Of a stretch of 64,000 nucleotides of DNA, positions 54,863 through 62,180 are shown in pieces. Source of the DNA: Bacteroidales bacterium UBA5833 (GTDB lineage: Bacteria; Bacteroidota; Bacteroidia; Bacteroidales; Lentimicrobiaceae); NCBI GenBank assembly GCA_002433025.1, contig DJGZ01000051.1:12248-76247 (forward strand), read 5' to 3'. The position numbers and the translations under genes are program-made. The notes under the pieces are model-generated. The model saw only the letters and a list, made by a program, of their open reading frames with translations. It searched no databases and was not told the DNA's origin. Within the stretch, counting starts at the first letter, position 1, and each line of letters starts with the position of its first letter.

Positions 54863-54870
54863 CAAATATA
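54863..54870 (-). promoter_or_regulatory. HU promoter -7 box
   Basis: Minus strand TATATTTG, 48 bases before the HU start; it fixes the start codon at 54814. Confidence 0.65.
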
Positions 54871-54946
54871 AAGGTTTTTGAAACAAAACGAAAAAAATGC
54901 AGTTTTTTTAGGGGCAATTGCCTCAATTTAAGATATTTTCAGCAAA

Positions 54947-56020
54947 ATGAACGATTTTCAGCGGAAGTTAATCCAATGGTACAATTTAAATAAAAGGGAT
55001 TTGCCCTGGCGGCAAACGCTTGACCCTTACCGGATATGGGTTTCAGAAATTATCCTTCAGCAAACCCGTGTCGATCAGGGGCTTGCCTATTACGAGCGTT
55101 TTATTGCCCGTTTCCCTGATGTAAGGCAACTGGCTGAAGCCGATGAACAGGAAGTGCTTTCGGTGTGGAAAGGCCTGGGCTATTACAGCCGCGCCCGCAA
55201 TATGCACCATACCGCCCGCAGTGTTGTTCAGGAACACGCAGGGGTATTTCCGGGTTCGTATTATCAGCTGCTCAGGCTGAAAGGCATCGGGAAGTATACC
55301 GCCGCGGCCATCGCCTCCATTTGCAGCTACGAGCCGGTCCCCGTGGTGGACGGGAATGTGGTCAGGGTGTTTTCACGGTTATTCGGCTTTGGTGCGGCAG
55401 CAGGCACAACGGCATCATTTAATAAGGTATGGGAACGCTCCTCAGCCTTGATTGACAGGGATGATCCCGGCACCTACAATCAGGCCGTGATGGAATTCGG
55501 TGCGCTCTGCTGCAAACCCGCCAATCCCGGTTGTGGACAGTGTATCTTCCGGAACGACTGCTTTGCCTTTGGCAATCAGATGGTCGATAAACTGCCTTTG
55601 AAGAAGAAGGAGCTAACAAAGCGGGAGCGCTGGTTCACGTATCTTTATGTTCCCGTTGGTGGCGGTAAGGTGCTGATGCAGCAACGCCCGCAGGGGGATA
55701 TCTGGCATAATCTCTGGGAACTGCCGCTGATTGAAGCCGATCACCTGCTTGGCCCGGCGGAAGTGAGTGCCCATCCGGTCGTAAATCAAGGCGGGGAGCA
55801 GGCGGAAATAATTGGGGTAAATCCGAAAGATTACCGGCATATCCTGACCCATCAGATCATCCATGCGCGTTTTTATGAGATTATCGGCTATCGGGCCGGA
55901 GAACCTTTTGAATCAGGAGATTACCGGGCGATGGAAGACCCGTTGATTACCGGACTGCCTGTATCCCGGCTTACGGATAGGTACCTGCATTGGCGGGCAG
56001 GAAATATGCAGGGTCATTGA
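54947..56020 (+). CDS. mutY: A/G-specific adenine DNA glycosylase
   Basis: 357 residues. MutY removes adenine mispaired with 8-oxoguanine. The catalytic Glu is in VSEIILQQTRVDQG, the helix-hairpin-helix in LKGIGKYTAAAIAS, and the catalytic Asp in VPVVDGNVVRVFSR. The four iron-sulfur cysteines are in CKPANPGCGQCIFRNDC (spacing C-6-C-2-C-5-C). The C-terminal NUDIX-like domain that reads 8-oxoG is complete. It is divergent from HU and followed by a small repeat cluster, then ssb; mutY-ssb is a common pair in Bacteroidota. Confidence 0.96.
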   Translation: MNDFQRKLIQWYNLNKRDLPWRQTLDPYRIWVSEIILQQTRVDQGLAYYERFIARFPDVRQLAEADEQEVLSVWKGLGYYSRARNMHHTARSVVQEHAGVFPGSYYQLLRLKGIGKYTAAAIASICSYEPVPVVDGNVVRVFSRLFGFGAAAGTTASFNKVWERSSALIDRDDPGTYNQAVMEFGALCCKPANPGCGQCIFRNDCFAFGNQMVDKLPLKKKELTKRERWFTYLYVPVGGGKVLMQQRPQGDIWHNLWELPLIEADHLLGPAEVSAHPVVNQGGEQAEIIGVNPKDYRHILTHQIIHARFYEIIGYRAGEPFESGDYRAMEDPLITGLPVSRLTDRYLHWRAGNMQGH

Positions 56021-56063
56021 AATTCAATTTATTATCTCCGGAAGGCAGGGAAATTAATGTTTT

Positions 56064-56126
56064 GGTGCGCTGCACCTATTGATGTCACGGTGCGTTGCAC
56101 CTGATGATGTTTCGGTGCGCTGCACA
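56064..56126. repeat. Three palindromic repeats with 25-base period
   Basis: GGTGCGCTGCACC (56064-56076), GGTGCGTTGCACC (56089-56101) and GGTGCGCTGCACA (56114-56126), each with arms GGTGC / GCACC around 3 bases. The starts are exactly 25 apart and the intervening TATTGATGTCAC / TGATGATGTTTC stretches are similar too. They fill the mutY-ssb gap upstream of the ssb promoter. Confidence 0.92.
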
Positions 56127-56160
56127 TGTGGAGTGAGCGGGGACCAGGCAAGAAATTCCG

Positions 56161-56192
56161 TTTGTTTTTCGTGGTGTTATGCAGTATATTTG
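56161..56192 (+). promoter_or_regulatory. ssb promoter
   Basis: -33 TTTG at 56161-56164, 20-base spacer, -7 TATATTTG at 56185-56192: the best complete Bacteroidota promoter in the window. The ssb start codon is 30 bases on. Confidence 0.8.
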
Positions 56193-56221
56193 TCATTATA
56201 ACAGGCTAAACAAAAAGCAAT

Positions 56222-56647
56222 ATGGCAAGAGGTGTCAACAAGGCGATCCTGATTGGTAATCTGGGCAGGGATCCTGAAATTCAGAATTTTGACAAGGGTG
56301 TGAAGAAGGCATCATTTTCGCTGGCCACCACTGAAACTTACCGCAACCGCGAAGGGCAGGAGATGGAGCAAACGGAATGGCATAACATTATCCTCTGGCG
56401 CGGACTGGCCGAGATCGCAGAGAAATTCCTGAGGAAAGGGTCACAGGTTTATATTGAGGGCCGTATCCGGAACCGCTCCTACGAAAAAGACGGACAAAAG
56501 CGCTACATAACCGAAATAGAAGGGGATACGCTGAACCTGCTGGGATCAAGGCAGTCGAACGATTCTTCCTCTTACCAGGAAAATCAGCCAGCTGCACAAC
56601 CTGCACCCCCGCCCGTGCAGGAGCCGGAAGATGACCTGCCATTCTGA
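56222..56647 (+). CDS. ssb: Single-stranded DNA-binding protein
   Basis: 141 residues. The N-terminal OB fold (ARGVNKAILIGNLGRDPEI to about residue 105) is followed by a short Gln/Pro linker and the acidic tip PEDDLPF that recruits replication and repair partners. Length and features are normal. It has its own strong promoter and converges on the HMG-CoA-lyase-like gene. Pairing with mutY is usual in this phylum. Confidence 0.97.
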   Translation: MARGVNKAILIGNLGRDPEIQNFDKGVKKASFSLATTETYRNREGQEMEQTEWHNIILWRGLAEIAEKFLRKGSQVYIEGRIRNRSYEKDGQKRYITEIEGDTLNLLGSRQSNDSSSYQENQPAAQPAPPPVQEPEDDLPF

Positions 56648-56712
56648 ACCGGAATAATTTGATTTAATAAGTCTTACCCTGTCACCCTTTACGGCAGGGC
56701 ATGGTGTTGTGC

Positions 56713-57807
56713 TCAGGCCTTTCCGCTCAGCGATTTGGGGATTCTGCCGTTTTTGATGGACTCCGAACGCAGGCGGCGGCCAACGATGCGTTCCGTCATG
56801 GCTCCCGTTTCGAGGATGCGGTCGATGTCGAGGTTGGTTTGAATGCCCATCTCATCCATCATTACCACCATATCCTCTGTTGTAACAAGTCCGGTAATGC
56901 CGGGATCTTTATAATAGTATGAGCCGGTTCCGGCCACGGGCACCCCGTCCACAAAGTTGGCCGGCTGTCCGCCTATCCCCCCGAGGGTTGATTCATAATT
57001 GGTCATGCCGGCCTGCAAAGCGGCCAGCACATTGGCCAGGCCCCAGCCCCGGGTGGTGTGGAGGTGTACAATGTGTTTTTCGGGATTCGGAATGCTGTCG
57101 AGCAACATCGAAAAATAACGGTACACCCGGTCGGGCGAAGCGGAGCCGTCGTGATCGGCGTGCTCCACATCATTTGCGCCTATATCGAGCCAGCGTTTGG
57201 TGAAATCAATCGCTTTTTCCATCTTCGTTGGTCCTTCAATCGGGCAGCCCCAGATGGTGCTGACGGTTCCGTTTACCCTGATGCCCGCATCGTGTGCCAA
57301 TGGAATGTATTTTTCGGCCATCTTCCAGTAATCGTCGAGCGACAACCCGGAATTTTTCCGGTGGTGCGATTCGCTGGTGGAAACCATCAGCAGGATGCGG
57401 TCGGGCCCCCAGCCCTCCTTGCGGGCTTCAATGGCGCGCTCTATGGCCTTTTCGCGGATGGTCACCGCGGTAATGCTTACCCCGCCGATCAGATGGGCTA
57501 CCGCTTTGCTTTTGCGGATGCCTTTGAGCAGGGCATCGGCATCCCTGAACTGCGGCATCCCTTTGGGATTGCCCAGGTTGGTGAGTTCAATGTGCTTAAA
57601 GCCGCTGAGTATAAGCTGTTCAGCTACCCACAGCTTGGCTTCGGTGGGGATAAATTTTTCTTCGTGCTGAAATCCGTCGCGGACAGTGATATCGCCAATG
57701 GTTACTTTTTCGGGGTAGTTCATGCTTTTTACTTTTCCACTGTTAAACACCTTAACCACAGGCTTGTTCACCGGGATATGCAGTTTTGTGCATATTACGG
57801 CGATCAC
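56713..57807 (-). CDS. HMG-CoA-lyase-like DRE-TIM enzyme lacking the loop cysteine
   Basis: 364 residues from 57807; ATG 57723 (336 residues) is also possible. It has the DRE-TIM barrel: ITVRDGFQHEEKFIP at the N-terminus with the catalytic Arg-Asp, LTNLGNPKG, the metal-binding HLHTTRGWGLAN, and a C-terminal TTEDMVVMMDEMGI helix. HMG-CoA lyases have an active-site Cys in GGCP; here the loop reads GGIGGQPANFV with Gln281 at that place. So a true HMG-CoA lyase reaction is doubtful, while lyase or synthase chemistry on another acyl-CoA or keto acid is possible. No operon partner helps. Family membership is sure, substrate is not. Confidence 0.85.
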   Translation of the reverse strand: MIAVICTKLHIPVNKPVVKVFNSGKVKSMNYPEKVTIGDITVRDGFQHEEKFIPTEAKLWVAEQLILSGFKHIELTNLGNPKGMPQFRDADALLKGIRKSKAVAHLIGGVSITAVTIREKAIERAIEARKEGWGPDRILLMVSTSESHHRKNSGLSLDDYWKMAEKYIPLAHDAGIRVNGTVSTIWGCPIEGPTKMEKAIDFTKRWLDIGANDVEHADHDGSASPDRVYRYFSMLLDSIPNPEKHIVHLHTTRGWGLANVLAALQAGMTNYESTLGGIGGQPANFVDGVPVAGTGSYYYKDPGITGLVTTEDMVVMMDEMGIQTNLDIDRILETGAMTERIVGRRLRSESIKNGRIPKSLSGKA

Positions 57808-57885
57808 CGGATAATTACAGTTACATTTGAATCCGGATCAGATATTGGTCATTGATTATTCCGGGATATCCTTAAAAAATCGAAG

Positions 57886-57956
57886 TTCATCCCGCAAGGG
57901 CAACCTATTGATTATATCAGACAAATACACCCGGATGCTTAACCTGTCCGGGAAAA
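57886..57956. repeat. 71-base exact direct repeat, copy 1
   Basis: Identical to 63930-64000. Looser similarity extends upstream (GGGATATCCT at 57863-57872 and 63909-63918). The repeat contains a 6-pair inverted repeat CCCGGA / TCCGGG (57930-57935 with 57947-57952). It probably continues past the window end in copy 2. Confidence 0.97.
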
Positions 57957-58039
57957 ATGCAAATACATGACTACGGATACTTTTTTATTTGGAAGGATTC
58001 TGAATTACAAAAATATCGCGATTTACCCCCCCCCTTTTG

Positions 58040-58071
58040 TTGGTAATATACAATATTTTGTTATATATTTG
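58040..58071 (+). promoter_or_regulatory. Promoter of the T9SS type A gene
   Basis: -33 TTG at 58040-58042, 21-base spacer, -7 TATATTTG at 58064-58071. If used, the 5' leader to ATG 58438 is about 360 bases, the longest inferred in the window. Confidence 0.65.
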
Positions 58072-58341
58072 ATGCGACATTAAGGATAAAGGTCGGGATA
58101 TATCGTATAATTGAAAAGTTTAATTGCCGGGATAAAAGATTTAATAATAAGAGGGAGAAAATAATACTAAAGTTGATTAAAACTCAAAAATCATTTCGGG
58201 TATAAGCCAGTTTAAAAACTGAGTCCGGATTCAGAAAGGAGGTTAAAAATAGCCGGTGAAACTTTATGCCGCCCAATAATGGTATTGGAATGATCTCAAT
58301 AATCATAAACCACAATTAACCCATTAAATTTAACCGGCTTA

Positions 58342-58414
58342 TTACCGGCCACGGGGAGTTGGCTGCCCTTACTCTGACAAGCTAACCGGCAACCGCTCCC
58401 CTGCCAACCGGTAA
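58342..58414 (+). ncRNA. Structured leader element before the T9SS gene
   Basis: Nested perfect pairings: TTACCGG (58342-58348) with CCGGTAA (58408-58414); GGGGAG (58353-58358) with CTCCCC (58396-58401); TTGGCT (58359-58364) with AGCTAA (58380-58385, one G-T); CGG (58387-58389) with CCG (58393-58395). This gives a closed three-way junction ending 23 bases before the start codon. GTTGGC (58358-58363) can pair instead with GCCAAC (58403-58408), so an alternative fold exists. I do not recognise a known riboswitch class. Confidence 0.55.
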
Positions 58415-58437
58415 CAAGCGCAAAATTAGCAAAAACC

Positions 58438-60798
58438 ATGAGAAATATTCATTTACGTTTTGCGTTCGTCTTTACAGCAATGCTTTCCGCTTCGCTATTA
58501 TTCGGCCAAATGAATTACTGGACAACACCACCCTACAGGTTCAATATGAATCCTTCAACACCTTCCCGAACAAACATTCCTCCGGGGTTCTCCTCTTACG
58601 AAGTATCTAATGGAGCCTACGATCAAAATGGTAACCTTCTGTTTTACACTCTAGGTAATAGCCTGATTGATGCTAATGGAAATGATTTTGGCTCCTTAGG
58701 TGGATATAATCTGGACAATTGTGATGAACGCTACGGGCATTTACAAGCCGAAGTTGCAATTGTGCCGGTTCCCGGGTCCTGTAGCAGGTTTTACGTAATT
58801 TATGGTATGGACAATCCTGTTGGCGATTGCATATTACTTTATGTTACAGTTGATTGCTCAACATACATACCATCAGTAACATACAGTAAGATGACCTCAG
58901 TTTACTGTCCGCCTGATCCGCCTTATTACGCTGGCGAGGGGTTTCTGATTCCAGGTGCCGGAGGTCTGGATCATGTGAGCTTTGCAGTTTCCGCAATCGT
59001 TCAGGGCGAAGGCGCCAATGCACAAAGATATCTTTACTCAACCAGTATGGAAGGTATTTACAAATATATTATTACGGCAACTGGAATTGGTTCTGGAATC
59101 GTAACAGCCCCTTTATCACAACTTGGCCTCAACTATGATAACTTCGAGGGACTCGAAGCCGAACTCTCATGGAACCGAGATATTTTTGCCTGGATTGACC
59201 CGGTCGGTGGAAAAGTACACACCATTAGGTTAAATTTTGCTGGGGAGTTTGTTTCAGGTTCTCTTGCCAGTTACAGTCTTGGCGGGGTGCAAGGGATAGA
59301 ATTTACCAATGCCACGTCAAATCCATTCCTCTACGTGACCTATCCGTTTGGGGTCAGGAAGATCAATACAGCCAACCAGACTTCAACACTCCTGAAGAAT
59401 CAGGCCGGTATCAATCTGTCAAAGTCGTTTCTTGAGTATGGGAAGAATGGCAAAATTTACGGGGTTTCACCGTCTTACGACAGCCAGGGCAACCTTGTTT
59501 CTTCTACACTGGTTGGCATTGGATCTAACGATGTTTATTCCTCAGTGGATGCAGGATTTGATTCCCGTTTTTATGACATTTCAGGTAACGGGATATTTAC
59601 CCTGCCCGATCAGATTGATGGAGATAACTACAATTACTTTTTTGGAAATCCATATGTTACTGTCAGCAATTTTTCACTGAATGGAATTACTCCTTCTACT
59701 AGCTGTGTAAGTGCAACAAATTTCTACAATTGTGCTCCAATTGCATTTAATGCAGTATATAGCGGCGGTAGTTCGCCTTCTCAATATAAATTCGAGATCA
59801 GGGCAACCGATGCAAACTGCAACATTATCACAGGCCAGAACTACATTAATTACAATTCAGGCTGGTTAAACGGGCAACCGGCCCCCAATACTGACCTCCG
59901 TAATTTTGCTGACAATAACAATCTCAGTTTGAGCAATGTTACCGGCAAGGTAAACATTAAATACAGCATGCGCGATGCTTGTGGAAATGAATCGGCTAAA
60001 AACTACACTATATCTTTAAGTTCTGCTCCCCAGGCTTCTATAGTTCTTGAAATTTACAACAAAAGCAACCCTCAGAATTACCTTTCGCCGTCACATTCGG
60101 TAAGTTCGCCGGTCAATGTGGGCACTGCCTCGCTCGGGTACAGGATTAATAATTCGAACGGGCTTGTGAGCTACTTCAAAGTAGTTGTTGACGAGGTTAG
60201 TTCGAATGGAAGTTTTATAAAAAATATTGTAGAACAGACATTTACAACGAATGGTGTTGGTGGATTGACTTATGAAAACCTTAACAATTATTGCGCCCGT
60301 GCCACTGCATGGCCTGCAAATCCGGGCTATGGAAACTGTAATTATACCAATCCTTCATACAACGGATACAGTGGTTATTTCAGTTATTCCAATGGCATGT
60401 ATTCCTGGCAAAAATACCTGAAACTAACTGTAACAGTCGGGAATATCTGCGGTGAATCATCTGATTATTCTTATTTGTATGTTGAAACAAGGAACAATAA
60501 ATCACTGCTGGACGATGAAGAATCAATGGATAATCTGAATGTGAATGATTGTAGCGTTTATCCAAACCCGGCATCCGATAACCTTACACTAACGGCTAAT
60601 TTATTGGCTGATGAAGTGATTACCCTTACATTATCTGATATGAGCGGACGGATGGTTCGTACATTGCTTAACCGGGAAGCTTTACCGATGGGAAATTCTT
60701 TTAAGTTTTTTGATATTTCAGGCCTTACCCCTGGTATGTACATTTACCATATCAGTGCCGGATCATTTAGCAAAAGCGGTAAAATAGCCAAAAAATAA
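58438..60798 (+). CDS. Secreted T9SS protein, type A sorting domain
   Basis: 786 residues. Signal peptide RFAFVFTAMLSASLLFGQ. The body (about 25-650) is beta-rich with Tyr/Asn/Gly repeats (GAYDQNGNLLFYTLGN) and reads like a large surface beta-propeller followed by Ig-like modules. The last 80 residues are a classic type A T9SS C-terminal domain: VYPNPASDNLTL, SDMSGRMV, GLTPGMYIYHI and the basic end SGKIAKK. It is exported by Sec, then moved through the outer membrane by the T9SS and probably anchored at the surface. The gene is AT-richer than most of the window, has a long structured leader, and ends in a terminator. Confidence 0.92.
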   Translation: MRNIHLRFAFVFTAMLSASLLFGQMNYWTTPPYRFNMNPSTPSRTNIPPGFSSYEVSNGAYDQNGNLLFYTLGNSLIDANGNDFGSLGGYNLDNCDERYGHLQAEVAIVPVPGSCSRFYVIYGMDNPVGDCILLYVTVDCSTYIPSVTYSKMTSVYCPPDPPYYAGEGFLIPGAGGLDHVSFAVSAIVQGEGANAQRYLYSTSMEGIYKYIITATGIGSGIVTAPLSQLGLNYDNFEGLEAELSWNRDIFAWIDPVGGKVHTIRLNFAGEFVSGSLASYSLGGVQGIEFTNATSNPFLYVTYPFGVRKINTANQTSTLLKNQAGINLSKSFLEYGKNGKIYGVSPSYDSQGNLVSSTLVGIGSNDVYSSVDAGFDSRFYDISGNGIFTLPDQIDGDNYNYFFGNPYVTVSNFSLNGITPSTSCVSATNFYNCAPIAFNAVYSGGSSPSQYKFEIRATDANCNIITGQNYINYNSGWLNGQPAPNTDLRNFADNNNLSLSNVTGKVNIKYSMRDACGNESAKNYTISLSSAPQASIVLEIYNKSNPQNYLSPSHSVSSPVNVGTASLGYRINNSNGLVSYFKVVVDEVSSNGSFIKNIVEQTFTTNGVGGLTYENLNNYCARATAWPANPGYGNCNYTNPSYNGYSGYFSYSNGMYSWQKYLKLTVTVGNICGESSDYSYLYVETRNNKSLLDDEESMDNLNVNDCSVYPNPASDNLTLTANLLADEVITLTLSDMSGRMVRTLLNREALPMGNSFKFFDISGLTPGMYIYHISAGSFSKSGKIAKK

Positions 60799-60808
60799 AT
60801 TTTAGCTC

Positions 60809-60850
60809 AACCTCCGTGCTATGCCCAATTAGCACGGAGGTTTTATTTTC
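60809..60850 (+). terminator. Rho-independent terminator of the T9SS type A gene
   Basis: AACCTCCGTGCT / AGCACGGAGGTT (60809-60820 with 60831-60842), 10-base loop, then TTTTATTTTC. Strong perfect stem. Confidence 0.93.
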
Positions 60851-60855
60851 AATCA
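60845..60855. repeat. Target-site duplication, left
   Basis: ATTTTCAATCA, repeated exactly at 62170-62180 on the other side of the IS element. Eleven bases is within the range for IS4-family insertions. Confidence 0.8.
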
Positions 60856-62169
60856 TTACTGTCCCATTAAAATCTAAAATAGTTCTTTGAAAAGTTTGAA
60901 ATTTAGTTAGTTGTAGTCTTTTTTCGAGCGAACGGACTTGAATATTTAGTTTTGCATCAGATTAATCTGATTGCATGTGTATTAGGACAAATACGTTTTC
61001 GCTCAACTAGTCTCGTTTCTGAATCGAAGTAAATTCAATCGTATTGTTGCCAAATACAATAGAGACAAATACGTGAAGCATTTTACTTGTTGGAATCAAC
61101 TGCTTTCTTTGATGTTTGGGCAATTGTCAAATCGTGAAAGTCCTAGAGATTTGATTGTAGCACTTGATGTTCATCATTCCAAATCTTATCATTTGGGCTT
61201 GGGCAAGAATGTTTCAAAATCATCTCTGGCCAGAGCCAACCAAGACAGGGACTATCACATCTTTGAAGAGTATGCTTACTATCTGGTAAATGAAGCCAGG
61301 CAGAAACGGGTTTCTGACATCTTCAAGCTTGAAGGTAATGTCTATGCTTTTGATTCAACAACGATTGACTTGTGCCTATCCGTATTTTGGTGGGCGAAGT
61401 TCCGTAAGAAAAAAGGTGGGATTAAAGTCCATACATTATATGATGTGGAGACACAGTTACCGACATTTTTCATATCACTGAAGCTTCTGTTCACGACTCT
61501 ACTGCAATGAAAGAGATCCCTTATGAATCAGGTTCATATTACATATTTGACCGTGCATATTATCACTTCAAGATGTTGTATAAGATTCATCAAATAGGGG
61601 CTTTCTTCGTTGTAAGGGCAAAGAAGAACCTTCAATACAAGATAATCAAATGGAAACGAAGATTGTAAAAGAACGTACTTTCAGATGTAACAATCGAATT
61701 GACTGGGTTTTATCCTAAGCAATACTATCCAGCTCATCTTAGGTTGGTCAGATATTGGGATGAAGAGCAAAAGCGTGAGCTAGTATTCTTAATCAATGCA
61801 ATGCACATTTCTGCACCTCAAGTTGCTGAACTTTACAAGAACCGCTGGCAAGTCGAGCTTTTCTTCAAGTGGCTAAAGCAACATCTGAAAATCAAAAAGT
61901 TCTGGGGAACTACTGAAAATTCTGTTCGGATCCAAATCTACGCTGCCATGTGTACTTACTGCTTGGTGGCAATCGTCCAAAAAGACATGCAACTTGACAG
62001 AAGTACAAATGAGGTTTTGCTGATATTTAGTATTTCTTTAACAGATAAAACTCATCTTCGAGACCTATTTGAGAGAACTAAATTTCAAAATGACAAAGAA
62101 CGTTTTAGGCTTAATGAGCCAAATTTGTTTAATTTTTAATAACGTCCCAATTTTAATGGGACACTAGTG
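60856..62169. mobile_element. IS4-family insertion sequence, decayed
   Basis: 1314 bases between 11-base target duplications. Terminal inverted repeats TGTCCCATTAAAAT (60860-60873) and ATTTTAATGGGACA (62150-62163), 14 of 14 paired. It carries one transposase gene, now broken by two stops and one frameshift. The copy is therefore immobile on its own but can move if a related transposase is supplied elsewhere. It lies between the two T9SS cargo genes, with its right end 11 bases before the start codon of the second. Confidence 0.9.
60977..62139 (+). pseudogene. Broken IS4-family DDE transposase
   Basis: The reading frame starts at GTG 60977 (GTG TAT TAG). Three lesions: a TAG stop at codon 3 (60983-60985), a missing base in the T-run 61466-61470 that shifts the frame, and a TAA stop at 61666-61668. 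Repaired, it would encode about 387 residues, normal for the family. DDE residues are in YAFDSTTIDL, YYIFDRAYY and YKNRWQVELFFKWLK (the IS4 YREK signature). N-terminal DUF4372-like part FAQLVSFLNRSKFNR is present. Confidence 0.92.
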
Positions 62170-62180
62170 ATTTTCAATCA
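62170..62180. repeat. Target-site duplication, right
   Basis: ATTTTCAATCA, exact copy of 60845-60855, ending immediately before the ATG of the next gene. Confidence 0.8.

Larger units (their letters stand above)
57808..58437. other. Non-coding region before the type A T9SS gene
   Basis: 630 bases without a gene. It holds in order: the first copy of the 71-base repeat (57886-57956, with looser similarity from 57863), a T-rich stretch with nine C in a row near 58026, a promoter (58040-58071), and a leader of about 360 bases ending in a multi-helix structure (58342-58414). Confidence 0.7.

Noticed and set aside
56064..56126. Possible CRISPR array
   Set aside because: Only three units, repeats of 13 bases and 12-base spacers that resemble one another; no cas genes.
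57926..57957. Hairpin CCCGGA / TCCGGG in the 71-base repeat as a terminator
   Set aside because: Followed by A on the plus strand and by TGTATTTG on the minus strand, with only six pairs; no T-run in either direction.
58342..58414. SAM-I riboswitch
   Set aside because: GGCAACC occurs, but the kink-turn and the paired AGGGA/TGGCCC-type segments of SAM-I are missing and the gene is not in sulfur metabolism.
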